DNA of 64,000 bases from [Clostridium] leptum DSM 753 (lineage in GTDB: Bacteria > Bacillota > Clostridia > Oscillospirales > Acutalibacteraceae): NCBI GenBank assembly GCA_000154345.1, contig DS480342.1:1-64000 (forward strand), in the 5' to 3' direction. Below the pieces are notes generated by a model. That model worked only from the letters and a program-made list of their open reading frames with translations. It made no database searches and was not told the origin of the DNA. The translations under genes were made by a program, and so were the position numbers. Position 1 is the stretch's first letter; the number at the start of each line of letters is the position of its first letter. Shown in pieces: positions 35,067 to 43,586 of the stretch.

Positions 35067-35113
35067 ATTCCTGTTATGATAAAAAGACTGAGGCCAGGCG
35101 CCATGCCCTACGA

Positions 35114-35407
35114 TTATTTGATAGGCCGCAGCACCCGTTTTTCCGCCCAGGTTTCCCGGCGCTGCTCGCTTTTTTCTTCTATTTCACGAAGAATTTGGAG
35201 ATTGGAAACAAGATTTAAGATCAGCATATTCAAAATCCATTGAAGGATTCCTACGAATAGGCCTAAAAAGATACAGCAAAAGTAAGAAAAGCCGGTAAGC
35301 CTCAGTAATGTCCCCAGGAAAAAGCATCCTGGGAAGCAGAGAATAAAAATAATTATGATACACAGCTTGTATAGCTTGATCCAGATGCCGCTTTTTTCAT
35401 TCAGCAT
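35114..35407 (-). CDS. Small two-helix membrane protein of unknown function
   Basis: 97 residues from the ATG at 35407, chosen because GAGGAG lies 8 bp upstream; the frame continues further without support. Two hydrophobic segments (about residues 13-35 and 38-62) precede a charged C-terminal tail (REIEEKSEQRRETW). No family is recognised. It is divergent from a small XRE regulator, which may control it. Confidence 0.55.
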   Translation of the reverse strand: MLNEKSGIWIKLYKLCIIIIFILCFPGCFFLGTLLRLTGFSYFCCIFLGLFVGILQWILNMLILNLVSNLQILREIEEKSEQRRETWAEKRVLRPIK

Positions 35408-35525
35408 AGCAGTTCTCCTCCCCATATCGTTTTGTCTATTATAGCACACAAAATTTGGTTTGTCTATCATCGGAGACATAACTTGCGCTTTTTCTCCGTA
35501 CACTAAAGCAAAGGGGTTGTCTGCG

Positions 35526-35798
35526 ATGATAGAATATAACCGTTACGCTGTCGGCAGAGTGGTGCGCCGTGTCCGAAAGGAGAAGCAATTATCCCAAGAA
35601 ATTGCCAGCGGTTTGGCGGGCTTGGCTAGAAGCCATTTGGCGATGATTGAAAATGGCAGCAAACAGGCGAATTTTGAAACTGTCTGGAAAATAGCCAACG
35701 CGCTGGGAATGTGTCCCCACGAACTGGTACGGCTGATAGAGAAAGAAATTCGGGAAAATGAATGGACGGACAAGGCGGAGAGGGCGCGAAAAGGATAA
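35526..35798 (+). CDS. XRE-family helix-turn-helix regulator
   Basis: 90 residues with a single Cro/C1-type helix-turn-helix (about 10-65: VRKEKQLSQEIASGLAGLAR, then LAMIENGSKQANFETVWKIA). The ATG at 35526 has AAAGGGG about 9 bp upstream. It is divergent from the small membrane protein gene. No ligand domain is present, so it probably acts as a simple repressor. Confidence 0.85.
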   Translation: MIEYNRYAVGRVVRRVRKEKQLSQEIASGLAGLARSHLAMIENGSKQANFETVWKIANALGMCPHELVRLIEKEIRENEWTDKAERARKG

Positions 35799-35857
35799 GG
35801 GCCGCGCCGGCCGAAGCCGATCTGTGCCTGAGCCGCTCCGGCAGGGAAAGGCGCTGT

Positions 35858-35886
35858 TTGCGCATTGCGGCTGCCGCTGGTATAAT
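35858..35886 (+). promoter_or_regulatory. Promoter of trmO
   Basis: TTGCGC (35858-35863), a 17-bp spacer and TATAAT (35881-35886), 41 bp before the ATG. Confidence 0.65.
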
Positions 35887-35927
35887 AGTTATGCTTTTTA
35901 TGAGCTTTGCGTTTGAGGTGATTTTTT

Positions 35928-36626
35928 ATGTCTAAAGAGATGCCGATGCGGATAATCGCACGTATTCACAATGATTTTTCCTCAAAATTTGGGATTCCAC
36001 GGCAAAGCGGGCTTGTTGATTCCTTGATTTCCACCATTGTGTTTGAACCGGAATTTCGGAACCCTGACGCGTTCCGGGGGTTGGATGGATATTCCCACAT
36101 ATGGCTGCTCTGGCAGTTTTCTGAGGCGGTGAGGCGGAATTGGTCTCCGACTGTGAGGCCTCCCCGGCTGGGAGGAAATACCAGAATGGGCGTTTTCGCG
36201 ACTCGTTCGCCATTCCGCCCCAATGCCATTGGATTATCCTGTGTCCGTCTGGAAAAGGTAGGGCTTCACACGGCTTTTGGGCCGGTTTTGTATGTAGCCG
36301 GCGCGGATCTTATGGATGGCAGCCCGATTTTTGATATTAAGCCTTATCTCGCCTACTGTGATTCCCATCCTGAAGCGCTGGAAGGCTTCACCGGAGCTGT
36401 AAATAAACCGGCGCTCCATGTGGAATTTCCTCAAGAACTTTTAGAGAGGCTTCCTCAGGGCTGCAGGGAGGGACTTCTGGAAATTTTGGCGCAGGATCCC
36501 CGGCCCGGATATCAGAATGAGCCGAATCGGGTTTACGGCATGACGTTTGCCGGATTTGAGATTGGCTTCACAGTGGCTGGAACGATCCTGACGGTTTGCA
36601 GGGTAGAGGAAAACGGCGTTCAATAG
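35928..36626 (+). CDS. trmO: tRNA (adenine-N6)-methyltransferase TrmO (TsaA/YaeB family)
   Basis: 232-residue member of the TsaA/TrmO family, which N6-methylates t6A at position 37 of certain tRNAs using SAM. The N-terminal beta-barrel (about 5-150) shows FRGLDGYSHIWLLW and the family signature TRSPFRPNAIGLS. GAGGTG precedes the ATG. The C-terminal domain (about 165-230) is also present, so the protein is full length. It is a single-gene unit with its own promoter and terminator. Confidence 0.9.
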   Translation: MSKEMPMRIIARIHNDFSSKFGIPRQSGLVDSLISTIVFEPEFRNPDAFRGLDGYSHIWLLWQFSEAVRRNWSPTVRPPRLGGNTRMGVFATRSPFRPNAIGLSCVRLEKVGLHTAFGPVLYVAGADLMDGSPIFDIKPYLAYCDSHPEALEGFTGAVNKPALHVEFPQELLERLPQGCREGLLEILAQDPRPGYQNEPNRVYGMTFAGFEIGFTVAGTILTVCRVEENGVQ

Positions 36627-36669
36627 CATTGGCTTTTGCTTACCTGGCTGGATTGTTAGGGGAAAGAAG

Positions 36670-36702
36670 AAAGGCCGGACAGTAATACTGTCCGGCCTTT
36701 TG
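36670..36702. terminator. Bidirectional terminator between trmO and the aldo/keto reductase gene
   Basis: A 13-bp perfect stem (36670-36682 with 36688-36700), 5-nt loop, with A and T runs on both sides. It can serve both convergent genes. Confidence 0.9.
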
Positions 36703-36723
36703 AGGCGGAAGCATCTGAGCGTG

Positions 36724-37704
36724 TCAGCCAGCTGGGTTTTGCAGCGCCTCCAGCTGACTCTCCGTTAGGGTCAGATCACAGAGGGACATGCTGTCCTCTA
36801 GCTGAGCTACAGTGGAACAGCCTACGATGGCGGCGCTCTGCAAGGGATTTGAGGTCAGAAAGGCCATGCAGACGGCGGCGGGGGTACAGCTGTTTTCCTC
36901 GGCGATCCGCTTGACGATTGGCAGGCGCGCTTGATTTTTAGAGCTTTCATAGCGCCGGAGGATCTTATCCTTTAAGGGAAGTCCCATAAGCTTTTTGGAA
37001 TAGTAGCCGCCGCCCTGCGAGGCGAAAGCCATAACAGGGATTTTATTTTTTACATAGCCTGCATATTCCGAATCGTTCATTGCGACCAAAGTAGGATCAC
37101 CCCAGGCCGCTGGCGTAGTGGCGGCAAGCCCCCATTGAATCTGCGAAACAGTAAAAGGGGTTTTCCCGTGCGCCAAAGCCCATTGGTTTGCTTGGTCGAT
37201 TCGCTGGACGGTCCAATTGGAAGCTCCTAAAGCGCGGATTTTCCCCGCTCTTACATGCTCATCCAGCATATCCATGATTTCCCCTACCGGCATATCGGGG
37301 TTATCGCGGTGGAGAAAATAAATATCTACAGAATCCACCTTTAATTCGGAAAAACTGGTTTCCAGCTCCTGATCGAGCACCTGCTTGCAGATTCTGCTCT
37401 TAGTAACGCAGCTGCGGTCTGGATGGCAGCCCTTGGTCACCAGCACGACATCTTTCCTCATACCGCGGGAGGCTAGCCAGCGGCCTACTATTCCTTCGCT
37501 GTAGGTGGGACCGTCAGGATCGGCGGGATCCGCCTGGCCGTAGATTCTGGCGGTATCGATCGTGTTGCCGCCCAGCTCAAAATACCGGTCCAGCAAGGCG
37601 AAGGCGGTATCTTCGGAAATCGTTGTGCCGAAATAATCCGCTCCTTTGACGATTTTGGACATGCGTATGGTTCCGCCAGCGCTGCTGACCTCCATAAATT
37701 TCAT
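36724..37704 (-). CDS. Aldo/keto reductase
   Basis: 326-residue NAD(P)H-dependent oxidoreductase with the (beta/alpha)8 fold. The catalytic tetrad is visible as the Asp and Tyr of DTARIYG, the Lys of VLVTKG and the His of YFLHRDNP; ALGASNWT follows in the usual place. The last part (SAAIVGCSTVAQLEDS) corresponds to the cofactor-binding loop. AAGGGGTG precedes the ATG. It probably reduces a sugar or other aldehyde; the substrate is unknown. Confidence 0.93.
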   Translation of the reverse strand: MKFMEVSSAGGTIRMSKIVKGADYFGTTISEDTAFALLDRYFELGGNTIDTARIYGQADPADPDGPTYSEGIVGRWLASRGMRKDVVLVTKGCHPDRSCVTKSRICKQVLDQELETSFSELKVDSVDIYFLHRDNPDMPVGEIMDMLDEHVRAGKIRALGASNWTVQRIDQANQWALAHGKTPFTVSQIQWGLAATTPAAWGDPTLVAMNDSEYAGYVKNKIPVMAFASQGGGYYSKKLMGLPLKDKILRRYESSKNQARLPIVKRIAEENSCTPAAVCMAFLTSNPLQSAAIVGCSTVAQLEDSMSLCDLTLTESQLEALQNPAG

Positions 37705-38079
37705 TAGAACACCCCTTTTTCACAGATTTCTTTTTCCATTATAAAACTGAACGGCAGCCTTGGCAAGAAGTTCCTTGGGATTCTTGCCTTATGAATCCTT
37801 GTGTCGAGCGGGAGGCTTAAAACAGCCAGGCCGTCCTTTCACAGCTCAGCCGGTTTCCCAGCAAGGCTCAGCGGATTTTTCCTGCCGGCAAGGGTGCTTT
37901 GTTTTTTAGAAAGGCGAAAAGGCTTTCGGCTCCGTCTGCCCGCGTTTTTCCGGGAAGGAATTTCTCAGAGGCTGGGAGAGCGCTCCAGCCGATCAAAGCG
38001 GAAAAATCCCTGATAAAAATGTAACGGCTTCCTGACAGATTATCCAAAATAAAAGCCATAAAATTTGATTCAAGAATAA
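37705..38079. other. Intergenic region without a supported gene
   Basis: Spacer upstream of the cupin promoter and the divergent aldo/keto reductase. Possible frames here lack ribosome-binding sites and family resemblance. A short inverted repeat, GCAAGAA...TTCTTGC, is visible near 37762-37787. Confidence 0.45.
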
Positions 38080-38131
38080 TTGACAGGGCGGGGAAAAGGT
38101 GTTATAAATAATATTGGTGGTAAAACGTTTT
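38080..38131 (+). promoter_or_regulatory. Promoter and LacI-type operator of the cupin gene
   Basis: TTGACA (38080-38085), a 17-bp spacer and TATAAA (38103-38108) form a strong promoter. AAAACGTTTT (38122-38131) is a CG-centred palindrome just after the predicted transcription start, in the form typical of LacI-family operators. The LacI-type gene follows the cupin gene. Confidence 0.6.
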
Positions 38132-38156
38132 TTTATTAGAAAGGAGAAAATGTTTC

Positions 38157-39368
38157 ATGAGCCAGTCACAGATCATTCGCGAGACCTTTGAAAAAAACGG
38201 CGGAATTTTTAAATTGATTCCGACGTTTGTTCCCAGAAATAATTCCCAGCCCGGCAAGCGGCTTCGTCTGCATCCGGACGATTATTTTGCCCTGGGTACT
38301 GCCCGCGGTCCAATGAAGGAGCGTTGGTTTTCCAGCGTGATCCAGGCCGCCAACGGCCCTCTGGCCGCTCCCGACGAGGGTATGAGCTATGTTTCCTACG
38401 GCACCACTCCCGAGGAGAAATTCCTTTTGAAGGACGCTGTAGAGGAATTAGGCGCCGAGCTGATCGGCGAGGAATTTTTGAAGAAATACGGCACTTGGCC
38501 GATGTACGCGAAATTCTTCGACAATGAGCTGCCCCTGTTCCATCACCTCCATCTGGACTTCGACGCCGCGGCTCGTATTGGCTGGCAAGGCAAGCCGGAG
38601 GCTTATTACTTCCCGAGACAGTACAACAACTATCCCGGACGTTTTCCGGTGACTTATTTCGGCTTTGACCCCGACTGCACCAAGGAAGAAGTCAGAGAGC
38701 GTCTGCTCCAATATAAGACCGGAGACAACCGGATCACCGAGCTTTCCAGGGCTTACCGCATTGAACTTGGTACTGGCTGGTATACGCCTCCGGGAGTTGT
38801 ACATGCGCCTGGCTCTTACTTAACCTATGAGCCTCAGTGGAACAGCGACGTAAACTCTGTCTTCGAAAACGTGGCGTCCGGCGAGGTTTACGATATCAAG
38901 AACCTGGTGGAGCGCCTGCCTGAGGAAGAGCAGGATGACGTTGACGCCGTCATGAACCTGATGGATTGGGAAGCCAATGTGGATCCTCATTATAAGAAGC
39001 ACTACTTCCGTCCTCCGGTGATGGATTCTAAGGAAGACGGTGTTTATGAGGAGAAATGGATCGCCTATGGCAACCCCTATGTGGGCGCCAAGGAGCTGAC
39101 CGTATATCCCGGCCAGACGGTTACCATTAAGGACAGCGGCGCTTATGGCTGCATTCTGACCCAGGGCTTCGGCACCATCGGCGGCTACCAGTGCGAGACC
39201 GCCGGTATGCTCCGCTTTGGGCAGTTGAGCGCCGACGAATTTTTCGTAGGTGAAAAGGCCGCTGCCGCTGGAGTAAAGATCACCAACAACTCCATCTGCG
39301 AGCCTTTGGTTATCTTGAAGCACTTTGGCCCGAATCATCCTGAAATGCCTCAGGTTTCTATGGACTAA
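38157..39368 (+). CDS. Cupin protein resembling class I mannose-6-phosphate isomerase
   Basis: 403 residues with a phosphomannose-isomerase-like cupin core. Predicted metal ligands are His130 and His132 (HHLH), Glu148 (GKPEAYYF) and His216 (PPGVVHAPGS), in the order of the PMI metal site. There is no obvious sugar-phosphate signature, and the length fits PMI-like proteins. AAGGAG precedes the ATG. It is followed by a hairpin, a LacI regulator and fucU, so an aldose/ketose isomerase or epimerase-like role in free-sugar metabolism is plausible. Function not established. Confidence 0.7.
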   Translation: MSQSQIIRETFEKNGGIFKLIPTFVPRNNSQPGKRLRLHPDDYFALGTARGPMKERWFSSVIQAANGPLAAPDEGMSYVSYGTTPEEKFLLKDAVEELGAELIGEEFLKKYGTWPMYAKFFDNELPLFHHLHLDFDAAARIGWQGKPEAYYFPRQYNNYPGRFPVTYFGFDPDCTKEEVRERLLQYKTGDNRITELSRAYRIELGTGWYTPPGVVHAPGSYLTYEPQWNSDVNSVFENVASGEVYDIKNLVERLPEEEQDDVDAVMNLMDWEANVDPHYKKHYFRPPVMDSKEDGVYEEKWIAYGNPYVGAKELTVYPGQTVTIKDSGAYGCILTQGFGTIGGYQCETAGMLRFGQLSADEFFVGEKAAAAGVKITNNSICEPLVILKHFGPNHPEMPQVSMD

Positions 39369-39403
39369 GCTTTTCGTTTAGCAATATTCAATTAGCACGG
39401 AAT

Positions 39404-39436
39404 GGCGGAGCAGGTTTTTCATAAGCCTGCTCCGCC
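39404..39436 (+). terminator. Hairpin between the cupin and LacI genes
   Basis: An 11-bp perfect GC-rich stem (39404-39414 with 39426-39436) with an 11-nt loop and no U-run. It is likely an attenuator or mRNA stabiliser. Confidence 0.6.
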
Positions 39437-39454
39437 TCAGTAAGGGGCGGATTT

Positions 39455-40516
39455 ATGGCTGATATTAAAGATGTGGCAAAGCTGGCGGGGGTGTCTATTT
39501 CCACGGTTTCCAACGTAATGACTGGGAAAAAGACTGTAAGTCCGGCTTTGGAGGAGCGGGTGCTGAAGGCGGTGAAGGAGCTTGGCTATCATGCAAGTCC
39601 CATCGCCCAGGGAATGCGGAACAGCCGGACCAATACTATCGGCGTGGTGATTTCTTCCTTTCAGCGGGTTTTCTTCGGCCCCATGCTGAAAGGAATTCAG
39701 GATACAGTGTCTGAAGCGGGATGCGTGATGAACGTGCTGGACAGCGGAGGCAGCCTGGAGACAGAAAAAAGATGTGTGAAATATCTAGTCGCGACCAAGG
39801 CGGATGGGATCATTATGGAATCCCTTGCTTACGACTCTGATCCGAAGCAGGAAAAGTATGTAAAAGGGCTCAATGCTCTGGGAAATTCCAGAAAGCACAT
39901 TCCAGTGGTGCTCTTGGAGCATAAGATCAGCGCCGCCAGGGTGGATACTGTCATGGTGGATAACCGCCTTTCCGCCAGAAAAGCGGTAGAGCATTTGATC
40001 GGATGCGGCCGGCGGGAGATCGCTCACATTGTGGGGCCTGATTATGTATCAGTCAGCCGGATGCGGCTGCTGGGATATCAGGACGCCTTAAAAGAGAACG
40101 GGATTCCATTCAACGAAAAATTGGTGGTAAAGGGGGATTTTTTACCTCTTTCCGGTTACCAGGCAATGCGCCGGCTGTTCCAAACCGGAGAAAAAATTTC
40201 CGCGGTGTTTGCTGCGAACGACCAGATGGCAATCGGCGCGATTCGGGCGATCCAAGAAGCAGGAAAAGCCATTCCTGGCGAAATTGCGGTGGCAGGATTT
40301 GATAATATTTTCCCAAGCACTCTGGTAAGCCCGCCGCTGACTACCGTACGGGTTCCAAACTATGATATGGGCGTCGCGGCTGCGAAAAGGCTTCTCCAGC
40401 GGATCGAGGGCAAAGCGGCCGGTGACGGCGAGACGCTGCTGCTTGGCACAGAGCTCATTGTCAGAGGGTCTACCAGCCCTGAGGGTGACAATAGCTGGGA
40501 CTTGGGGTCTTGGTAA
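39455..40516 (+). CDS. LacI-family transcriptional regulator
   Basis: 353 residues. The N-terminal LacI helix-turn-helix (ADIKDVAKLAGVSISTVSNVM) and hinge (about 46-60) are followed by a periplasmic-binding-protein-like sensor domain (about 62-340). AAGGGGCGG precedes the ATG at 39455. It lies between the PMI-like cupin gene and fucU and probably represses both in the absence of a sugar effector. The CG-centred palindrome at 38122-38131 is its likely operator. Confidence 0.94.
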   Translation: MADIKDVAKLAGVSISTVSNVMTGKKTVSPALEERVLKAVKELGYHASPIAQGMRNSRTNTIGVVISSFQRVFFGPMLKGIQDTVSEAGCVMNVLDSGGSLETEKRCVKYLVATKADGIIMESLAYDSDPKQEKYVKGLNALGNSRKHIPVVLLEHKISAARVDTVMVDNRLSARKAVEHLIGCGRREIAHIVGPDYVSVSRMRLLGYQDALKENGIPFNEKLVVKGDFLPLSGYQAMRRLFQTGEKISAVFAANDQMAIGAIRAIQEAGKAIPGEIAVAGFDNIFPSTLVSPPLTTVRVPNYDMGVAAAKRLLQRIEGKAAGDGETLLLGTELIVRGSTSPEGDNSWDLGSW

Positions 40517-40623
40517 GGGTTTTGGCTTTTAACAGAGTAAAAGTTCTGAAGAGATGGAATAGGCTGTATTATACGATATCTATTTATATAAGAAAGATAG
40601 GAAAGTAAAAGGAGAGGGTAAAG

Positions 40624-41055
40624 ATGCTGAAAAAAATTTCTCCGTTGATTTCTCCGGAGCTGCTGAAGATTTTGGCGGAAATGGGACATGGAGATGTTAT
40701 CGCCTTTGGCGACGCCAATTTCCCTGCGGAATCCAGCAAAGCCTCGTATGTGGTACGGGCGGATGGGATTCCGATTCCTGCCCTGTTGGATGCGGTCTTG
40801 GAATTGTTTCCCATTGACACCTTTGTGACGCAGCCAGTTAAGCTGATGCAGGTGGTACCCGGGGATGACTATGTACCTGAAGTAGTGGAGGAGTATAAAA
40901 AGATCCTCGCTAAGCATGATGTAGACGAGGATAAGATCGAGTATCTGGAGCGCTTTGATTTTTACGGCCATACAGATACAGCGTATTGCGTAGTGGCTAC
41001 CGGTGAAACAGCCCGGTATGCGAACATCACACTGAAAAAAGGCGTAATCGGCTGA
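40624..41055 (+). CDS. fucU: L-fucose mutarotase FucU (RbsD/FucU family)
   Basis: 143-residue RbsD/FucU family protein that interconverts alpha- and beta-L-fucose. It matches Escherichia coli FucU closely along its length: MLK.ISPLISPELLK.LAEMGHGD at the start (His22 and Asp24 in the catalytic site) and FY......AYCVVATGETARYANITLKKGV at the end. AAAGGAG precedes the ATG. It provides a fucose link to the GH29 enzyme 33 kb away. The isomerase, kinase and aldolase of fucose catabolism are not in this window. Confidence 0.93.
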   Translation: MLKKISPLISPELLKILAEMGHGDVIAFGDANFPAESSKASYVVRADGIPIPALLDAVLELFPIDTFVTQPVKLMQVVPGDDYVPEVVEEYKKILAKHDVDEDKIEYLERFDFYGHTDTAYCVVATGETARYANITLKKGVIG

Positions 41056-41072
41056 GAAAGCCTATTATAGCC

Positions 41073-41178
41073 AAAGCGCCGCAGAAGGGTAATAAATGGC
41101 TTCAGCAGCTTTAGAATGGCAGTACTGCTTCATTCTGGCGGGCGAAGTGGTTTAGGACCGTTCCGCGGCGCTTTTTTT
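41073..41178 (+). terminator. Terminator of fucU with a long structured loop
   Basis: AAAGCGCCGC (41073-41082) pairs perfectly with GCGGCGCTTT (41165-41174), followed by a T-run. The 82-nt interior contains a further hairpin, AGAATG...CATTCT (about 41113-41136), enclosing the palindrome GCAGTACTGC. The terminator is unusually large and branched. Confidence 0.7.
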
Positions 41179-41335
41179 GCTTGATTTTTATGGGATTAGC
41201 GGCTCCGCTTAAAAGATATTCGACAGGAAACGATTTAAAATTTCTTATTGGAAAATACAATTATTGATTTTGTTTAAAAAAATAAAAAAAAATTAGGCAT
41301 AATCATAATTTTTCCCCTTTCAAGCCCGGAAAGGT

Positions 41336-41389
41336 TGTAATTATTACGACTTTGTGATAAACTGTAACCAATTTGTTACAGATTGTAAT
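41336..41389 (+). promoter_or_regulatory. Tandem WalR/YycF-like boxes
   Basis: TGTAAC (41363-41368) and TGTTAC (41374-41379) with 5 bp between them fit the WalR consensus TGTWAH-N5-TGTWAH exactly. Related hexamers TGTGAT (41353), TGTAAT (41384) and TGTAAT (41336) flank them, four of these at 10-11 bp steps. An A-tract (about 41274-41293) lies upstream. WalR controls wall hydrolases in many Firmicutes, which fits the downstream gene. Confidence 0.6.
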
Positions 41390-41463
41390 TTTTATTTTCC
41401 TGTGAAATTTACATGATTTTGTGTTTTGATATGGAGAGAGAAAGGTTAAGGAGGCAATTTGGA

Positions 41464-43137
41464 ATGGGCCGAGTAAAGAGCAGAATGAAGAGATTTGCCG
41501 CGGTAGTGTTATCCCTGGCGGTGATGGTGCCTGTAGGAGTGTTCGGGACAAGTCAGACAGCAAAGGCCGACGGACCTACTGGCGCGGGATTGGCCGCTCA
41601 TGCGATGACCGCGTACAATGAGGGCTGGGCCTATTCTTATGGCAGCGCTTCTCCGGGAGCGGTGGATTGCTCCGGTTTGATTTATTCTTATTATGGAGTC
41701 GGCGGAATCCGTTCAGATATGATGGCCATGTCTCCTCAGACCGGCAGTATCGGTACTTTGCCTGAAATTCCCGGACTGGGCTTATATATGCCTGGCCATG
41801 TGGGCGTTTATGTGGGCGGAGGGATGTGCGTTGACGCGAGAGATTATGGGTCTGGCGTTTGCTATGGCTCTGTTTCCAGCATGGGCTGGACAAACTGGTT
41901 CTATGTATACGGCGTAGATTACGGCGACGCTACCGTTACGGTAGATCCTTCCGTCGGCGCGGGAAGCTCTTCCAATCCTTCCGGCGGCGGTGCTGATTAT
42001 GTGGAAGATACTCCCGCTGAGCCGGTTTATCTCCAGTTAGGCTCCTCCGGCGCGGAGGTTGCGAAGCTTCAGCAGCGCTTGGCTGAGCTTGGTTATTTTA
42101 ACGACGGGGCTACAGAGTATTTTGGAGAATATACTGCGGAATGTCTGAAGGCCTTCCAGGCCAAGGCTGGCTATGAGGCCACTGGGATTCTCGACCCGGA
42201 TACCGAGGCCCTGCTGTATTCCGACAGTGCGCCCAGTAATCTGCCCGCTGTTTATGAGGGCGGAGAGTTTGCGGAAGAAATTCACACGATTCAGCAAAAA
42301 TTGATTCAGCTTCAATATATGACCGGCGAGACTACCGGGTTTTACGGCGACCAGACCAAGGCCGCGGTTGCTAAGTTCCAAACTGTGGTAGGCCTGGAAT
42401 CTACCGGTGTTTACGACAATACCACCAGAAGTAAGCTGGAAGCCTCTGACGCTCCCTCTAATCCCGAGGCCGCCGTCATTAAAAAGGGCGATGCGGGTGA
42501 GGAAGTCACAGAGCTGCAAAACCGCCTGATCCTGCTGCGCTATATGATCGGCGACGCTTCCGGAACCTTTGATGACGCTACAGAAGCGGCGGTAAAGGAA
42601 TATCAAACCACTAACAGCCTGGAGGCTACCGGAATTGTAGACAAGGCTATGAAGGATGTTCTTTATTCCGACAAGGCGCTTCGTTCTCCTGAGGCGGACA
42701 ACCTAAAGCTCGGCTATGTAGGCGACGACGTTAAAGCCTTGCAGATGAAGCTTGCTAAGCTTGATCTCTATCAGGGCGGCGCCAGCGGAACCTTTGATAA
42801 GGCGACGGAGCAAGCGGTGAAGAGCTTCGAGGAAGAAAACGGCCTGCGGGTTACCGGAGTTGCCGACTTGACGGTTCGGATTGCGATCGACGCTGTGATT
42901 AATTCTCTGGATCTCGGCCCTACCTATGCTAGAAATACTGATATGACGGTGCAGGCCGCGGCGATCACTGAAATCGATGAAGGAGCTTCTTCTAACACGA
43001 CGACTTCTATCGTGCTGGGTGTTTTGTTTGGCTCGTTGGTGCTGTTTGGCGCCGTGATTGTATTCTATGTAAAAAAGAATCCTTATATTGTGAAAGTGCT
43101 TAGAACAAGGCTTTCACAGCTTAGGGGAACTAAATAA
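41464..43137 (+). CDS. Membrane-anchored NlpC/P60-type peptidoglycan hydrolase with four PG-binding domains
   Basis: 557 residues from the ATG at 41464 (AAGGAGG 9 bp upstream). The signal sequence (about 1-36) ends near QTAKADG. The NlpC/P60-like catalytic domain (about 40-150) has VDCSGLIYSYYG with the nucleophilic Cys and MPGHVGVYVG with the His. Four PG_binding_1 repeats (about 190-480) carry the LQ..L..LGY...G.....AVK.FQ pattern. A C-terminal membrane helix (TSIVLGVLFGSLVLFGAVIVFYV) and a basic tail follow. It should cleave cell-wall peptides at the outer membrane face during growth or division, consistent with the upstream WalR-like boxes. Confidence 0.88.
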   Translation: MGRVKSRMKRFAAVVLSLAVMVPVGVFGTSQTAKADGPTGAGLAAHAMTAYNEGWAYSYGSASPGAVDCSGLIYSYYGVGGIRSDMMAMSPQTGSIGTLPEIPGLGLYMPGHVGVYVGGGMCVDARDYGSGVCYGSVSSMGWTNWFYVYGVDYGDATVTVDPSVGAGSSSNPSGGGADYVEDTPAEPVYLQLGSSGAEVAKLQQRLAELGYFNDGATEYFGEYTAECLKAFQAKAGYEATGILDPDTEALLYSDSAPSNLPAVYEGGEFAEEIHTIQQKLIQLQYMTGETTGFYGDQTKAAVAKFQTVVGLESTGVYDNTTRSKLEASDAPSNPEAAVIKKGDAGEEVTELQNRLILLRYMIGDASGTFDDATEAAVKEYQTTNSLEATGIVDKAMKDVLYSDKALRSPEADNLKLGYVGDDVKALQMKLAKLDLYQGGASGTFDKATEQAVKSFEEENGLRVTGVADLTVRIAIDAVINSLDLGPTYARNTDMTVQAAAITEIDEGASSNTTTSIVLGVLFGSLVLFGAVIVFYVKKNPYIVKVLRTRLSQLRGTK

Positions 43138-43151
43138 ATGAAAAACGCGTG

Positions 43152-43187
43152 AAAGGCTTGCCGTCCGCAGGACGGCAGGCCTTTTCT
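43152..43187 (+). terminator. Terminator of the NlpC/P60 gene
   Basis: A 15-bp stem with one wobble (43152-43166), 3-nt loop, then TTTTCTCT. Confidence 0.9.
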
Positions 43188-43586
43188 CTATGCGGTGAGA
43201 AAACCATCGCCGGCTTTCTCAGTGTCGGCCGGAGGACCTATCAGTGGAGACGGGGCGTAAAATAGTTAGTTTTAAGTGTGGAGCAGGGCAAAATGAGGCG
43301 GCTGTTAAAAACCATCTTCAATCGGCACGGCCCCAGCCAAAAATCTGGCCATGCAGGGCGACAGCGTATCGGACGGCCAAGCTGTGCAAGCTTCTGACAG
43401 AGCGGCGGCCGCCTGTTTGAAAGGCATAAAAACAATCATAATCCACAGTATTTTGTTTTTGGCGTTTCTGTTTCCTGGAAAAGTAAGAGAATAAGAAGAG
43501 AAATTCTTTTTTTTACCTGGGTTTTATGTTATAATTTTTCCTTAGAGGGCTGTCAGGGCCCAATCTGTGATCAGGGAAGGATCAGT
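43188..43586. other. Intergenic region with a promoter-like element at its end
   Basis: No supported gene: the frame at 43241-43435 (minus) has no ribosome-binding site or family resemblance. A TATAAT (about 43529-43534) lies about 50 bp before the next gene, without a clear -35. Confidence 0.45.

Noticed and set aside
37801..38059. Overlapping 63-70 codon frames on both strands before the cupin promoter
   Set aside because: Neither has a translation signal, and both are rich in residues typical of random translation.
41180..41463. c-di-AMP riboswitch before the wall hydrolase gene
   Set aside because: Such riboswitches often precede wall hydrolases, but this leader is AT-rich and lacks the conserved GC-rich core elements.
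43241..43435. 64-codon minus-strand frame in an intergenic region
   Set aside because: No ribosome-binding site, no promoter and unusual composition; no recognisable protein.
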